Source: Aestuariirhabdus litorea (GTDB taxonomy: Bacteria; Pseudomonadota; Gammaproteobacteria; Pseudomonadales; Aestuariirhabdaceae). Taken from it: a stretch of 64,000 nt of DNA. The notes beneath the pieces were generated by a model, which saw only the letters and a list, made by a program, of their open reading frames with translations, did not search any database and was not told the DNA's origin. The position numbers and the translations under genes were made by a program. This document shows, one piece after another, positions 46,814 through 56,710 of this stretch (position 1 is the stretch's first letter; each line of letters begins with the position of its first letter). The stretch spans positions 806,001-870,000 of the forward strand of contig NZ_QWEZ01000002.1 in the NCBI RefSeq assembly GCF_003864255.1, written 5' to 3'.

Positions 46814-48847
46814 TTACTGATAGCTGTAGCGGTAAGATGCGCCGATAAAGTGGACAATTTCGTTGTCGTCCTGATCAACGGTATTGCCTTTATCGTAGAC
46901 CCAACCATCATAGTTCCAGTCGTCATTCTTCAGCTTGTTGTAGCTGTAGCTGAGGCCAAGGCTGGATTGCTGATCAATTTGATAATCACCAAACAACCTC
47001 ACTTTCTGCTGCTTGTATTCGACAGAATCGAAGTCTTCCACCGTGGTGTTGAGTATATTGGTTTGATCGTACTCATTTTTATCCTTCTGGTAGTTGTATT
47101 CAATACCTACCTTCAGGTCCTCGGTGATCGCCCCTTTGGCGCCAACTCCAAAAGCAACCCCTTTCTGCTTGAGTTCGGCTTTAAAGTCCTGTCTATCAGC
47201 AGGTGTGGGGTTTGGTAAGCCTCGAGGGTAACCACCGTTGTACTGCTTCTGCTTGATCTGGTCGGTCGATACCCAGCCATTGAGCTCCCAGTCATCGTTG
47301 AGGGCATAGTTGGCATCGAGGGAAACCAGGTAGCCCTCGATCTCATCCACACCCAACTGATTCCTGAGGTCAAAGTCATCATTGTAGGCCTTCAGCAGGA
47401 ACTGAGTGGACAGAGTCTCAACAGGAGACCAGTCAACCAGTAGCTTGCCCTCGTTGCGGGTGCGCTTAGCAGTGTAGATAGGGTCGAAATCGTCAACCTG
47501 GGCGCTGGACTTCTCGAGGCCTGAGTTATCGCGATCCTTGTATTCATACTGCAAGCTCGCACTCAGGTTGTCGAGAAAACGCTTGTTGACGCGAGCGCCA
47601 AAGCTGTTTTCTTCCGTTTCTTTGTACTTATCGATATTACCGGTGACATCATCAGGGCGCTTGATCTTTTCATACCCAGCCATGCCGGTCAGCTTCCAGT
47701 TCATCGGTAACCGATAGCTGGCCTCTGTCTCCAGGGTATGGGTTGTCAGGTCACGCTGAACGTACTTATCGTCCGCGTCGGCGGGTGAGCCGCCTTTGTA
47801 TTGACGTTCAGGTGTTTCGTCGTCCTTGTCGCGATAACGATAGGTAGCTCGCAGAGTCAGCTTGTTAATCGGACGAGAGACAATGCCCAGTTTAACGTTG
47901 GTCTCGGCAACCTCACCATCCAGATCTCCATAGTTACCAACCTCGGTTGGCATATAGAAGGAGTCGTCCTGGGTGGTCTTGGCGTAGGCGATACGGAAAT
48001 CACCCCGTGTAGTAGTGGTGAAGTTGTAGCCGCCGTTTACGTAGCCCTGCCAGGAAGTGCTATCCAGAGGCAGAGCGTTTACGTAGTCGTCAACATTGGG
48101 TGGCCCAAATCCTGGCAGGTCATAAGGAACCCCCCCATCCATCAGGTAAACAGCCTTCTTCTTGTTATCGAAGTGCAGCATGTAAGCACCCGCCTGTACC
48201 TGGAGCTTTTCGCCGGTGAACATTACAGAGGCATCAAATTCCTGGGTGTTGGCATCAACCGGCTCGGTAAAAAACACCGGGGGAGCAGCAAAGTAGCCGG
48301 CCCCCATGGGGCGAGCACCTTTCTTCTTCTCGCTGCGGAATTTGGCGTTTACTGACCAGTTTTCGTCGATCCACTTGGTAGCACCAAAGCGGATATTATC
48401 GCGAGTCACCTTGTAGTCTTTATCCCGTAGACCGGTGCCGGAAACATCTTGGGTTTCCTTGGTGGAACCTTTGAGCGTCGTATTGTAGTTATACGGGTAG
48501 TTACGGCGCATCGTATCGACACCAATGGAGTACTTCCAATCCCCTTGGCGGTTATGCTCGAAACTCAGGCTTCCGGTATTGGCCCTTAAGCGCATCCAGG
48601 TGCCGGTGTCGTCGTCACGGTGGTTGATATCGGCGCCAAACAGGGGGTAGAAGCCCTTGTCGTCGGCGCGGCTGTACTGGCTGAAGTAGTAGTTATCATC
48701 GCTGACCCAGCCGGCACCGAGCGAGAAGCTGCTGTCGGGCTCGGTGTAGGGCTTGAGCTCTTCCTCTTCGGCCCAGGCCATTCCGCTGATGGCCACGCCA
48801 ACAGCGGCGCACAGCGGAAGAAGCTTAAATCCATTATAAGTGTTCAT
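46814..48847 (-). CDS. MtrB/PioB family decaheme-associated outer-membrane protein
   Basis: A 677-residue outer-membrane barrel. A signal peptide of about 26 residues ends GMAWA-EEEE. The rest alternates polar and aromatic residues with acidic turns, typical of a 26- to 28-strand barrel, and strands such as NWSVNAKFRSEKKKG and SASLQYEYKDRDNSG recur. The family sheathes a periplasmic multiheme cytochrome so that electrons cross the outer membrane. The mature protein has no cysteine, thus lacking the N-terminal CxxC of Shewanella MtrB. It follows the decaheme gene by 14 bases. Base composition is visibly less GC-rich than in neighbouring core genes. Confidence 0.92.
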   Translation of the reverse strand: MNTYNGFKLLPLCAAVGVAISGMAWAEEEELKPYTEPDSSFSLGAGWVSDDNYYFSQYSRADDKGFYPLFGADINHRDDDTGTWMRLRANTGSLSFEHNRQGDWKYSIGVDTMRRNYPYNYNTTLKGSTKETQDVSGTGLRDKDYKVTRDNIRFGATKWIDENWSVNAKFRSEKKKGARPMGAGYFAAPPVFFTEPVDANTQEFDASVMFTGEKLQVQAGAYMLHFDNKKKAVYLMDGGVPYDLPGFGPPNVDDYVNALPLDSTSWQGYVNGGYNFTTTTRGDFRIAYAKTTQDDSFYMPTEVGNYGDLDGEVAETNVKLGIVSRPINKLTLRATYRYRDKDDETPERQYKGGSPADADDKYVQRDLTTHTLETEASYRLPMNWKLTGMAGYEKIKRPDDVTGNIDKYKETEENSFGARVNKRFLDNLSASLQYEYKDRDNSGLEKSSAQVDDFDPIYTAKRTRNEGKLLVDWSPVETLSTQFLLKAYNDDFDLRNQLGVDEIEGYLVSLDANYALNDDWELNGWVSTDQIKQKQYNGGYPRGLPNPTPADRQDFKAELKQKGVAFGVGAKGAITEDLKVGIEYNYQKDKNEYDQTNILNTTVEDFDSVEYKQQKVRLFGDYQIDQQSSLGLSYSYNKLKNDDWNYDGWVYDKGNTVDQDDNEIVHFIGASYRYSYQ

Positions 48848-48861
48848 GATTCTTCTCCCTG

Positions 48862-49803
48862 TTATTGCCTGAAGGTGCGAGATTTGCTGCTATCAATCGG
48901 GCTGTTTCCACCATGAATGGCGGTGTGACAGTTAACACAGCCTCTAGCCGCGGTATACACATCATCCTGGGCTGGTGCATGGCCACGGTGGGTGCTTTCA
49001 CCGCCGTGACATTCCTGGCACAGGTATGGAGCCCGCACGGTTAGCATGTTGGGGATGTTTGAGCCGTGGGGGTTGTGGCAAAGGGCACAGTTTTCCTGCA
49101 CAGGCTCGTGGTTCCAGATAAAGGGACCGCGCTTCTCGGCGTGACACTGGTAGCAGGTATCGGTCACGGTATCCTTGACCAGCTGCTTGGGTCCGGTGCC
49201 GCCGTGGGTGTTGTGGCAGCTGGAGCAGGTGACGAGCCCCTCTTCGATCGGGTGACGAGAGAACTTGGTGTAGGCCATGCGCTGCTCCTTGTGGCAGCTG
49301 AAGCAGACCTCCGCCTGGGTGGTTTTCTCGCGCACCTTGTCGTGCTGGGCGTGGACCTGGTGGCAGGAGCTACAGGCTACGTCGTTGGCCTTGTGGGTAC
49401 TGCTGGCCCAGTGGATGCGGTTGCCGCCGGAGTGGCAGCTTTCGCAGGAGGCGCTTTGCTCAGCCGCCGTGCTCTTCGAGTTTTTACCGAACATTACATC
49501 CGGTAGTGGGCGGTCGGGCTGGTCGTCAGCGCCGCCGAGGTGGTCCTTGCTCTCTCCGTGGCAGTTGGTACAGCTTGGGGTGCGGCCGTCGGCCATGGTG
49601 CCGTGCTTGGTCTTGCCGATCGACAGCACCGGGTAGAGCTCATATTCATCGTGACAGCGGGTACACTGGGCATCGCCCGTCAGTACCAGGTCACCCCTTT
49701 CATCTTCCGCGGCGACCGCAGGCTGAACCGCTGCCATTGCTGACACCAGCACCGCCCCCAGGCCAAGCCCCTTCAGAACCCGAAGTGGTATGTACCTATC
49801 CAT
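48862..49803 (-). CDS. DmsE/MtrA-family decaheme c-type cytochrome
   Basis: A 313-residue periplasmic cytochrome. The signal peptide ends PAVAA-EDE near residue 32. Ten CxxCH heme sites follow (CTRCH, CTNCH, CESCH, CSSCH, CFSCH, CSSCH, CYQCH, CALCH, CQECH, CVNCH), spread evenly as in MtrA, PioA and DmsE. Inserted in its barrel partner it would form the heme wire across the outer membrane. No outer-surface cytochrome (MtrC/OmcA) and no DmsAB reductase are encoded nearby, so the terminal partner is unknown. Start ATG 49803 behind GGGAGAAAA. Confidence 0.95.
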   Translation of the reverse strand: MDRYIPLRVLKGLGLGAVLVSAMAAVQPAVAAEDERGDLVLTGDAQCTRCHDEYELYPVLSIGKTKHGTMADGRTPSCTNCHGESKDHLGGADDQPDRPLPDVMFGKNSKSTAAEQSASCESCHSGGNRIHWASSTHKANDVACSSCHQVHAQHDKVREKTTQAEVCFSCHKEQRMAYTKFSRHPIEEGLVTCSSCHNTHGGTGPKQLVKDTVTDTCYQCHAEKRGPFIWNHEPVQENCALCHNPHGSNIPNMLTVRAPYLCQECHGGESTHRGHAPAQDDVYTAARGCVNCHTAIHGGNSPIDSSKSRTFRQ

Positions 49804-49954
49804 AGTTTTCTCCCTCTATTTATCAAGCAAAAACATTCGAAACCTTTTTGGTGGGTTTCTGAACGTTCGAATCACGGTCCGTCAGGTTACCGTTCCTTAG
49901 TGAAGCCTTGGGCTCCCGACCCTGGGCTTCAAACCCTGTGCTCTTTTTGTCCCC

Positions 49955-50030
49955 TGTAGGTCGGCCTTTAGGCCGACATTTACCGGGGTCATTGTGTGTC
50001 GTTGTTTGTCGGGCTAAAGCCCGACCTACA
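49955..50030. repeat. REP pair 3 between cytochrome genes
   Basis: TGTAGGTCGGCCTTTAGGCC (unit 49955-49978) and an inverted unit at 50007-50030 repeat the GTAG-type hairpins seen beside the RAYT remnant. The pair lies in the 312-base gap between the tetraheme and decaheme genes. The rest of the gap holds CCCACTA-3-TAGTGGG (50048-50064), with TTTT on the plus strand, and GAAACC/GGTTTC arms near 49840; no ORF. Confidence 0.9.
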
Positions 50031-50085
50031 ATCTGTCTCTTTTTAATCCCACTATTTTAGTGGGTTTTATCGTTTCCAATAACGC

Positions 50086-50109
50086 AAAAGGCGCGGGGTA
50101 AGCCGCGCC
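50086..50109 (-). terminator. Intrinsic terminator after the tetraheme gene
   Basis: On the minus strand GGCGCGG-6 bases-CCGCGCC is followed by TTTTGCG, 6 bases past the tetraheme cytochrome stop. It suggests that the decaheme-porin pair is only partly co-transcribed with the two upstream cytochromes. Confidence 0.75.
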
Positions 50110-50115
50110 GATTGT

Positions 50116-50679
50116 TTAAAGATCCTCCGGGCTTAACTCGCCGTCGGGTTCAAAGTGAGCTATTGCAAAGTGGCAGTCGATACAGGTTTTGCCCTCTGCA
50201 AAGCCGCGTTTATGCCTATCCTGAGCCTCTTCCGTCTGCCGTTCCGGGTCCATCGCATTGACATCGTGGCAGTAGCGGCACTCGGCCGAGTCGTTGGCCT
50301 TCAAGCGGCGCCACTCGTTAAGGGCCAGCTCGTAGCGGTGCTCTTCAAACTTCTCCGGCGTGTCGATCTTGCCGGTCATTTTGTAGTAGAGCTCCTTGGT
50401 CGCTTTAATCTTGCGGATCATCTTGGGGATGAATTCGTGGGGCACATGGCAGTCGGCACAGATGGCCCGCTTGCCGGTGCGGTTGCGATCGTGGATGGTG
50501 TCCTGGTACTCGGCGTAAACGGTATCACGCATCTCGTGGCACGAGATGCAGAAGGCTTCTGTGTTGGTGTAACTGATAACGGCCTGGGAACCGATGGTAA
50601 CGCCAGCACCAATCACAAACGCAGCGATGATCGGCAGGGTGCACCACTTTTTAACGAAGGCGAGCAGGTTTTTCCACAT
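50116..50679 (-). CDS. NapC/NirT-family tetraheme cytochrome c
   Basis: A 187-residue membrane-anchored quinol dehydrogenase. One N-terminal span (LPIIAAFVIGAGVTIGSQAVI) holds it in the inner membrane, with the domain in the periplasm. Four heme sites are CISCH, CADCH, CRYCH and CIDCH; MRDTVYAEY after the first resembles the Met-ligand region of NapC/CymA. It would oxidise menaquinol or ubiquinol and pass electrons to the decaheme cytochrome, directly or through the monoheme cytochrome encoded just upstream. Confidence 0.93.
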   Translation of the reverse strand: MWKNLLAFVKKWCTLPIIAAFVIGAGVTIGSQAVISYTNTEAFCISCHEMRDTVYAEYQDTIHDRNRTGKRAICADCHVPHEFIPKMIRKIKATKELYYKMTGKIDTPEKFEEHRYELALNEWRRLKANDSAECRYCHDVNAMDPERQTEEAQDRHKRGFAEGKTCIDCHFAIAHFEPDGELSPEDL

Positions 50680-50767
50680 AGCCTTGTACCTCTTGCTTGA
50701 AGGAGCCCGGATGGCCGGGCTCCATGAATTGCCTTACTTCAAATCAAACAGATCAGTAGTGGGGCTA

Positions 50768-51091
50768 TTAACGGGTCAGAATCCAGGTCAATACCTCATC
50801 CAGGTCGGCACCTTCAAGCTCCAGCTTTTTGTGGGTTTCCTTCTTGCCGTTGACTTCGATTTCGGGGCTGGAAGAGGCGTGCTCCTTGAGCTTGGCCATT
50901 GCCTCGGAGTCATCCTTGTACTTTGCGGCGATCTCCTTCAGGGAGGGACCATCCTTTTTGCGGGACACCGCGTGGCACTTGAGGCAGCCCTGCTTTTGAA
51001 GTTCGCGTTGAGCGTTAATGGCGTGGGCCTCAATAGAGGTGAGGGCCAGCAAGGCAGCGATGGAGGTAGCGGCTATAGCAGAAACTTTCAT
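50768..51091 (-). CDS. Class I monoheme cytochrome c, possible bis-His ligation
   Basis: A 107-residue periplasmic cytochrome: signal peptide to about residue 24 (EAHA-INA), heme site C36-LK-C39-H40, a KDGPSLKEIAAKY segment and a C-terminal helix DLDEVLTWILTR, as in c551/c552. The only methionine after the signal is M65, too early for the sixth ligand, whereas H87 (KETHKKL) lies about where the ligand methionine normally falls. This would lower the redox potential. First gene of the cytochrome cluster; probably shuttles between the tetraheme and decaheme proteins. Confidence 0.88.
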   Translation of the reverse strand: MKVSAIAATSIAALLALTSIEAHAINAQRELQKQGCLKCHAVSRKKDGPSLKEIAAKYKDDSEAMAKLKEHASSSPEIEVNGKKETHKKLELEGADLDEVLTWILTR

Positions 51092-51595
51092 TTTGACTCC
51101 TTGGGGTGTCTGGGGAAAACAGTTACCACAAACAATATCAAGCTAATGTCCATATCACGATAAGTAGTTGCCGATAATTTTAGGCGGCAATCCGTACACA
51201 AGGTAGACCTTAAGGTACGCTTGTTCAAGCGATCTGAAAATCTGTGATGCTGTCGCTCATTTCAAGACGAGAAGATATCGTGTTCTTGCTATTTAGGCGA
51301 TCTGATTTTGACAGTTGATAGCTAATCGCTCGTAAAAATAACTATTTCTCCTACATAAGTGAATAAGCGAACTTGAGGGTTGTTCACAGGTGTGCTCTCT
51401 CCGGCAGTATCTTTTGATCTGGGTCAGTTTTCAGGGGTGGGTGTTGGCACGCCGATGATTGTATTGAGTGGCTTTGGCTTGGGTTGACCCGTGCCCCATA
51501 GCCTTGGGATCGGCTATTTCGAGGGCGGGTTGTTAGGTTGGTAGGGTGCCCGCCAGAGGGTCCAGGATGCCCCTCTCGGCCGACCGGGTTGCGGG
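51092..51595. other. Upstream region of the cytochrome cluster, no gene seen
   Basis: About 500 bases, more AT-rich than the flanks, between the monoheme cytochrome and the nitroreductase gene, both read leftward. It contains the small palindrome GCTTG-TT-CAAGC at 51219-51230 and a poor FNR-like TTGAT-N4-GTCAG at 51414-51427. No convincing sigma-54 or sigma-70 promoter and no coding frame with family features could be made out. Confidence 0.6.
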
Positions 51596-52258
51596 TTAAT
51601 CAAGAAATCGGGTGTTTTCGTCCAGCGGAGCGCGATCGGTTCGGGTTTTGTTGGCGGGATGTTCGCTGTCTTCGTAGCCGAAAGAGATGCCCAGTAGCAG
51701 CCCCACCTCCGGGTCGATCCCCAGCTCCCGACGCACCAGCTCGGGGTAGTAAGCCAGTGCGCCCTGTGGGCAGCTGGCTATGCCCTGCTCGGTCATCAGC
51801 AACATCAGGGTTTGCGCGTAGATGCCGATGTCGACCGCATTGACCGTGTGGTAGCTGCGGGGCATACCAATAAAAGCAACATGGGGGGCGCCAAAGAAGC
51901 GGTAGTTGTCCAGCAGCGCCTGCATCCGGCCCGCCTTGTCCTCTCTGGCGATACCCAGGTTGCGATAAAGCGCCTGGGCGCAGGCCACCTGGCGCTCGCG
52001 GAAGACCCCCTCATAACTGGCCATAAACCCAAAGTCCGGCTGCGGTGGGTGGCCGCTACAGACGTGGGCGTAAAGCTGCTCGGCCAGCTGTCGGCAGCGC
52101 TGTCCGCTGACCACATAGGTGTGCCAGGGCTGGGTATTGCAATTGGAGGGGGATTGCCTGGCCTGGTCGAATAGTTGTCGCAACAGCTGCGGCTCGATCA
52201 GGCGCTCGGTAAAGCCCCTCACGGTGCGCCTGGATTGGATAAGGTCGTATAGCGGCAT
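51596..52258 (-). CDS. Nitroreductase family protein
   Basis: A 220-residue flavin enzyme of the nitroreductase fold. SRRTVRGF at the N-terminus and ARQSPSNCNTQPWHTYVV are the FMN-binding signatures; GIYAQTLMLLMTEQGIASCPQGALAYYPELVR and LLLGISFGYED close the fold. It would reduce nitroaromatics, quinones or similar with NAD(P)H. The substrate is unknown. Start ATG 52258. Confidence 0.9.
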   Translation of the reverse strand: MPLYDLIQSRRTVRGFTERLIEPQLLRQLFDQARQSPSNCNTQPWHTYVVSGQRCRQLAEQLYAHVCSGHPPQPDFGFMASYEGVFRERQVACAQALYRNLGIAREDKAGRMQALLDNYRFFGAPHVAFIGMPRSYHTVNAVDIGIYAQTLMLLMTEQGIASCPQGALAYYPELVRRELGIDPEVGLLLGISFGYEDSEHPANKTRTDRAPLDENTRFLD

Positions 52259-52525
52259 AGTTGGTTACACGCATTGGAATGGCTTTTAGCCTATTACAGG
52301 GTGACGGGACGGCTCAATCGCTATTCGGCGAAGGGCGTTTTTTTGTTGCTTATGGCAAGGGGAGTTGACTGTTTTGGCCAATAGGCCGCTCTGTCGGGGG
52401 GTGGCTTGTGCCTGACAGGGGGAGTCGTTAAGGTGGATCAGGCGTTGGTTGGAGCACCCAGCCGATGCAGTGGTCAGCAGGTAAGGAATAACGACTCAAT
52501 ATTTGACGATGAGGTAAAAGGCAAC

Positions 52526-52918
52526 ATGAGTGTGGCTCTGTACTGTTTGGTGGCGGCAGCGCTGCTGATTATCGTTAGCAAGGTTCCGGTGGCGTTGGCA
52601 ATGCATCAGCTACAGGGGTATGACAACCTCGAGCCGAGGCGGCAGCAGGCTCGACTGGAAGGCTGGGGTTTCAGGGCGCTGTCGGCGCACCAAAACAGCA
52701 TTGAAGCCTTCCCCCTGTTCGCGGCGGGGGTGTTGGTTGCGGTGCAGGCCGGCGCCAGCCCGGGGGCGGTGGATGCTCTGGCGGTCACTTTTGTTGTGGC
52801 CCGCCTGATCTACAACGCCCTCTATCTGTTAAACCTGGGCACCCTGCGTTCATTGAGCTGGGGGGTTGGCCTGGGGTGCAGCCTGGCTCTGATGTTAAGC
52901 CCGCTCTGGGGGCTTTAG
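52526..52918 (+). CDS. MAPEG family membrane protein
   Basis: A 130-residue protein with four hydrophobic segments and the MAPEG pattern: RLEGWGFRALSAHQNSIEAFPLFAAGVL in the first half and ARLIYNALYLLNLGTLRSLSWGVG in the second. Eukaryotic members are glutathione/eicosanoid enzymes, but bacterial ones of this size are uncharacterised. Start ATG 52526 follows GAGG; the frame extends 40 codons upstream without membrane-protein character. The 267 bases upstream show no gene. Confidence 0.85.
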   Translation: MSVALYCLVAAALLIIVSKVPVALAMHQLQGYDNLEPRRQQARLEGWGFRALSAHQNSIEAFPLFAAGVLVAVQAGASPGAVDALAVTFVVARLIYNALYLLNLGTLRSLSWGVGLGCSLALMLSPLWGL

Positions 52919-52947
52919 CGCCGAGGGTGGTGGCGGCCGCCTGTACT

Positions 52948-53256
52948 CTAGAGACCTGAAAAATAGGCGGCCAGGTTAGCGATATCCTCTGCGGAAAGCT
53001 TGGCCGCCTGCGCCTGCATAATGGCGGCCTGGCCCCCGGAGCGTGCCCCGCTTTTATAGGCGTTAAGGGCATAGACGATGTAGTCGTAGTTCTGCCCCGC
53101 CAGATTGGGGTAGGTGGCGATGGTGGCTTTGCCGTTGGCGCCGTGGCAGGCCGCACAAATGGCTGATTTTGCCTTTCCGGCCGCCGCATCCCCCTGGGCG
53201 CTCGCGAGCTCGGGGAGCAGCAGTAGGGTGGCTGCGAAGATCAGGGTGCATCTCAT
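52948..53256 (-). CDS. Cytochrome c, c4/c5-like single domain
   Basis: A 102-residue periplasmic cytochrome. The signal peptide ends ASA-QGD; the heme site is C34-AA-C37-H38 in [11 protein letters not shown], and M80 is the likely distal ligand. [20 protein letters not shown] is the c4-type central helix. Probably a soluble electron carrier to a terminal oxidase or to the nearby multiheme chain. Confidence 0.9.
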   Translation of the reverse strand: MRCTLIFAATLLLLPELASAQGDAAAGKAKSAICAACHGANGKATIATYPNLAGQNYDYIVYALNAYKSGARSGGQAAIMQAQAAKLSAEDIANLAAYFSGL

Positions 53257-53382
53257 GGGTATCTCCTTTCGACGGGTCTAGGGAAAGGGGCACCGTCGGG
53301 TGCGAGAGATTGTAGGGCAAGGGGCGCTCACCTCAAAGCGGCTTGATGTAACGCATTGAAGCGGCCGTTCAATGGGTTATGA

Positions 53383-54441
<1,059 letters not shown>

Positions 54442-54496
54442 CCCAATATTCGGGTAAAGCAGGCGCTTTACCCTCAACCCTATCAGGGAGAGAGCC

Positions 54497-56668
54497 ATGA
54501 ACCCGCAGGCTAAAGCCGATAGTACCCTCGAAGTCGAGGGCACGAAGTTGACAGCAGACACTGAGGCGCTTGAGGTCCAGGAGGAGGCGAGCCCGCCGGT
54601 GGTCGAAAAGTTGACGGACTACAGCAACTCCGATTACTACATCAACCGCGAGCTGAGTAACCTCCAGTTTAACCTGCGGGTACTGGAGCAGGCGGCAAAC
54701 GAAGAGCATCCGCTCCTGGAGCGGCTACGCTACCTGTTGATCTTCAGTAGCAACATGGATGAGTTTTTTGAGATCCGGGTGGCCGGGCTCAAGCAGCAGA
54801 TCGACTTTTCCCGCGAGCAGGTGGGACTCGACGGCATGCAGCCCCAGCAGGTGCTGAACGAAATCAGTCGCATCACCCATGAGAGTGTGGCGCGCCAGTA
54901 CGAGATGCTGCAAGAGCAACTGCTGCCTGCCCTGCAGGAGCAAAATATACGCATCCTGCGCCGCAGCGAGTGGAGTGAGGAGCAGGTGCAGTGGGTGAGC
55001 GATTACTTCTACTCCGAGGTGATGCCCGTGATCAGCCCCATCGGGCTGGACCCGGCGCACCCCTTTCCCCGATTGGCCAATAAAAACCTCAACTTTATTG
55101 TCTCGCTGGAGGGTAAGGATGCGTTCGGGCGGGAAACCGGTATGGCGATTATCCCGGCCCCCCGCTCGCTGCCGCGCGTGATCCGCTTTCCGCCCGAGCT
55201 CAGTGGCGAGGGAATCTGCTTCACGCTGTTGTCGGCAATGATTCACCAGCACGCCGAAGACCTGTTTCCCGGCATGACCATCAAGGGCTGTTACCAGTTC
55301 CGTCTCACCCGTAACAGCGACCTGATTCTCGATGACGAGGTTGAGGATCTGGCGACGGCGCTGCAGGGGGAGCTGCAATCACGGCGCTGGGGCAAGGCGG
55401 TGAGACTGGAAGTGGCCGACAATTGCACCCCGGAGCTGGCCAACTTCCTGCTCAAGGAGTTTGGGTTGACCCAGGATGAGCTCTATGAGGTCAACGGCCC
55501 GGTTAATCTGGCGCGCCTGATGGACCTGTGTAACCTGCCTAACCTCCCTGAGTTGCAGTACCAGCCCTTTACGCCGAGTTTTCCCAAGGGGCTGATGCCC
55601 AAGGAAAACCTGTTCGACGCCATCACCAGTAACGATATCCTGCTGCTGCACCCCTTCCAGTCCTTTACACCGGTGGTGGACCTGCTGCGCCAGTCGGCGA
55701 AGGACCCCCATGTGCTGGCCATCAAACAGACCCTCTATCGCACCGGAGCCCAGTCGGAGATTGTCGACGCGCTGGTGGATGCGGCCCGCAACGGCAAGGA
55801 GGTGATCGTTGTCATCGAACTGCGTGCCCGCTTCGATGAGGAGGAGAACCTGACCCTGGCGAGACGGCTACAGGAGGCGGGTGCCATCGTGGTGTACGGC
55901 GTAGTGGGGTACAAAACCCACGCCAAGCTGATGATGGTGGTGCGGCGTGAAGATGGAAAGATCGTTCGCTATGCGCACCTGGGTACCGGTAACTACCACG
56001 CCGGAAACGCGCGCCTTTACACCGACTACAGCCTGCTGACACGGGACAAGGACCTGACCAACGATGTGTCCAAGATCTTCCAGCAGTTGACAGGCATGGG
56101 TAAAGCGGTGCGGGTGAAGAAACTGCTGCACGCCCCCTTTACCCTGAAAAAGGGGTTGCTCGACCATATCCAGCAGGAGATCCAGCACGTGGAGGCCGGC
56201 GGCAAGGGGCACATTATCGTCAAATGCAATTCCCTGACCGAGGCCAAGGTGATCAAAGAGCTCTACAAGGCGTCTCAGGCCGGGGTCAAGATCGATCTCA
56301 TTATTCGCGGCATCTGTTGCCTGCGCCCTGGTGTGCCCGGGCTGTCCGACAACATTCGAGTGCGCTCCATTGTCGGTCGCTTCCTTGAGCATTCGCGGAC
56401 TTTCTACTTCGCCAATAACGGCGAGCCCAGGGTATACGCCTCCAGCGCCGACTGGATGGTGCGCAATCTGGATCACCGGATCGAGACCTGCTATCCGATT
56501 GAACACCCGAAACTGGCCCAGCGGGTGAAAAAGGAGTTGGATGCCTATCTACAGGACAACTGCATGAGCTGGCAGCTGCAAAGTGACGGCAGTTATCGCC
56601 AGAACCAGCCGCGCGCCAACCAGCCGCGCCGGGACGCCCAGATGCAGCTGTTGATAAAGTTGACCTGA
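54497..56668 (+). CDS. ppk1: Polyphosphate kinase 1
   Basis: A 723-residue PPK1 that makes polyphosphate from ATP. After a divergent acidic N-terminal 40 residues come [20 protein letters not shown] (N domain), the head domain, and two phospholipase-D-like domains with catalytic histidines in [13 protein letters not shown] (about residue 474) and [11 protein letters not shown] (about residue 630). RTGAQSEIV and [19 protein letters not shown] are further hallmarks. Paired with ppx 8.5 kb upstream for polyphosphate turnover. Confidence 0.97.
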   Translation: MNPQAKADSTLEVEGTKLTADTEALEVQEEASPPVVEKLTDYSNSDYYINRELSNLQFNLRVLEQAANEEHPLLERLRYLLIFSSNMDEFFEIRVAGLKQQIDFSREQVGLDGMQPQQVLNEISRITHESVARQYEMLQEQLLPALQEQNIRILRRSEWSEEQVQWVSDYFYSEVMPVISPIGLDPAHPFPRLANKNLNFIVSLEGKDAFGRETGMAIIPAPRSLPRVIRFPPELSGEGICFTLLSAMIHQHAEDLFPGMTIKGCYQFRLTRNSDLILDDEVEDLATALQGELQSRRWGKAVRLEVADNCTPELANFLLKEFGLTQDELYEVNGPVNLARLMDLCNLPNLPELQYQPFTPSFPKGLMPKENLFDAITSNDILLLHPFQSFTPVVDLLRQSAKDPHVLAIKQTLYRTGAQSEIVDALVDAARNGKEVIVVIELRARFDEEENLTLARRLQEAGAIVVYGVVGYKTHAKLMMVVRREDGKIVRYAHLGTGNYHAGNARLYTDYSLLTRDKDLTNDVSKIFQQLTGMGKAVRVKKLLHAPFTLKKGLLDHIQQEIQHVEAGGKGHIIVKCNSLTEAKVIKELYKASQAGVKIDLIIRGICCLRPGVPGLSDNIRVRSIVGRFLEHSRTFYFANNGEPRVYASSADWMVRNLDHRIETCYPIEHPKLAQRVKKELDAYLQDNCMSWQLQSDGSYRQNQPRANQPRRDAQMQLLIKLT

Positions 56669-56710
56669 AGCAGGGCTCTCCGTAGCACCCGCTGATGGGT
56701 CACTGGGGGG

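Noticed and set aside
51414-51427. FNR-like box TTGAT-N4-GTCAG
   Set aside because: Two mismatches in the second half-site and more than 300 bases from the nearest cytochrome start.
51449-51466. TTGGCACGCCGATGATT upstream of the cytochrome cluster as a sigma-54 promoter
   Set aside because: The -24 half is perfect, but the -12 GC is missing, and it points away from the cytochrome genes.
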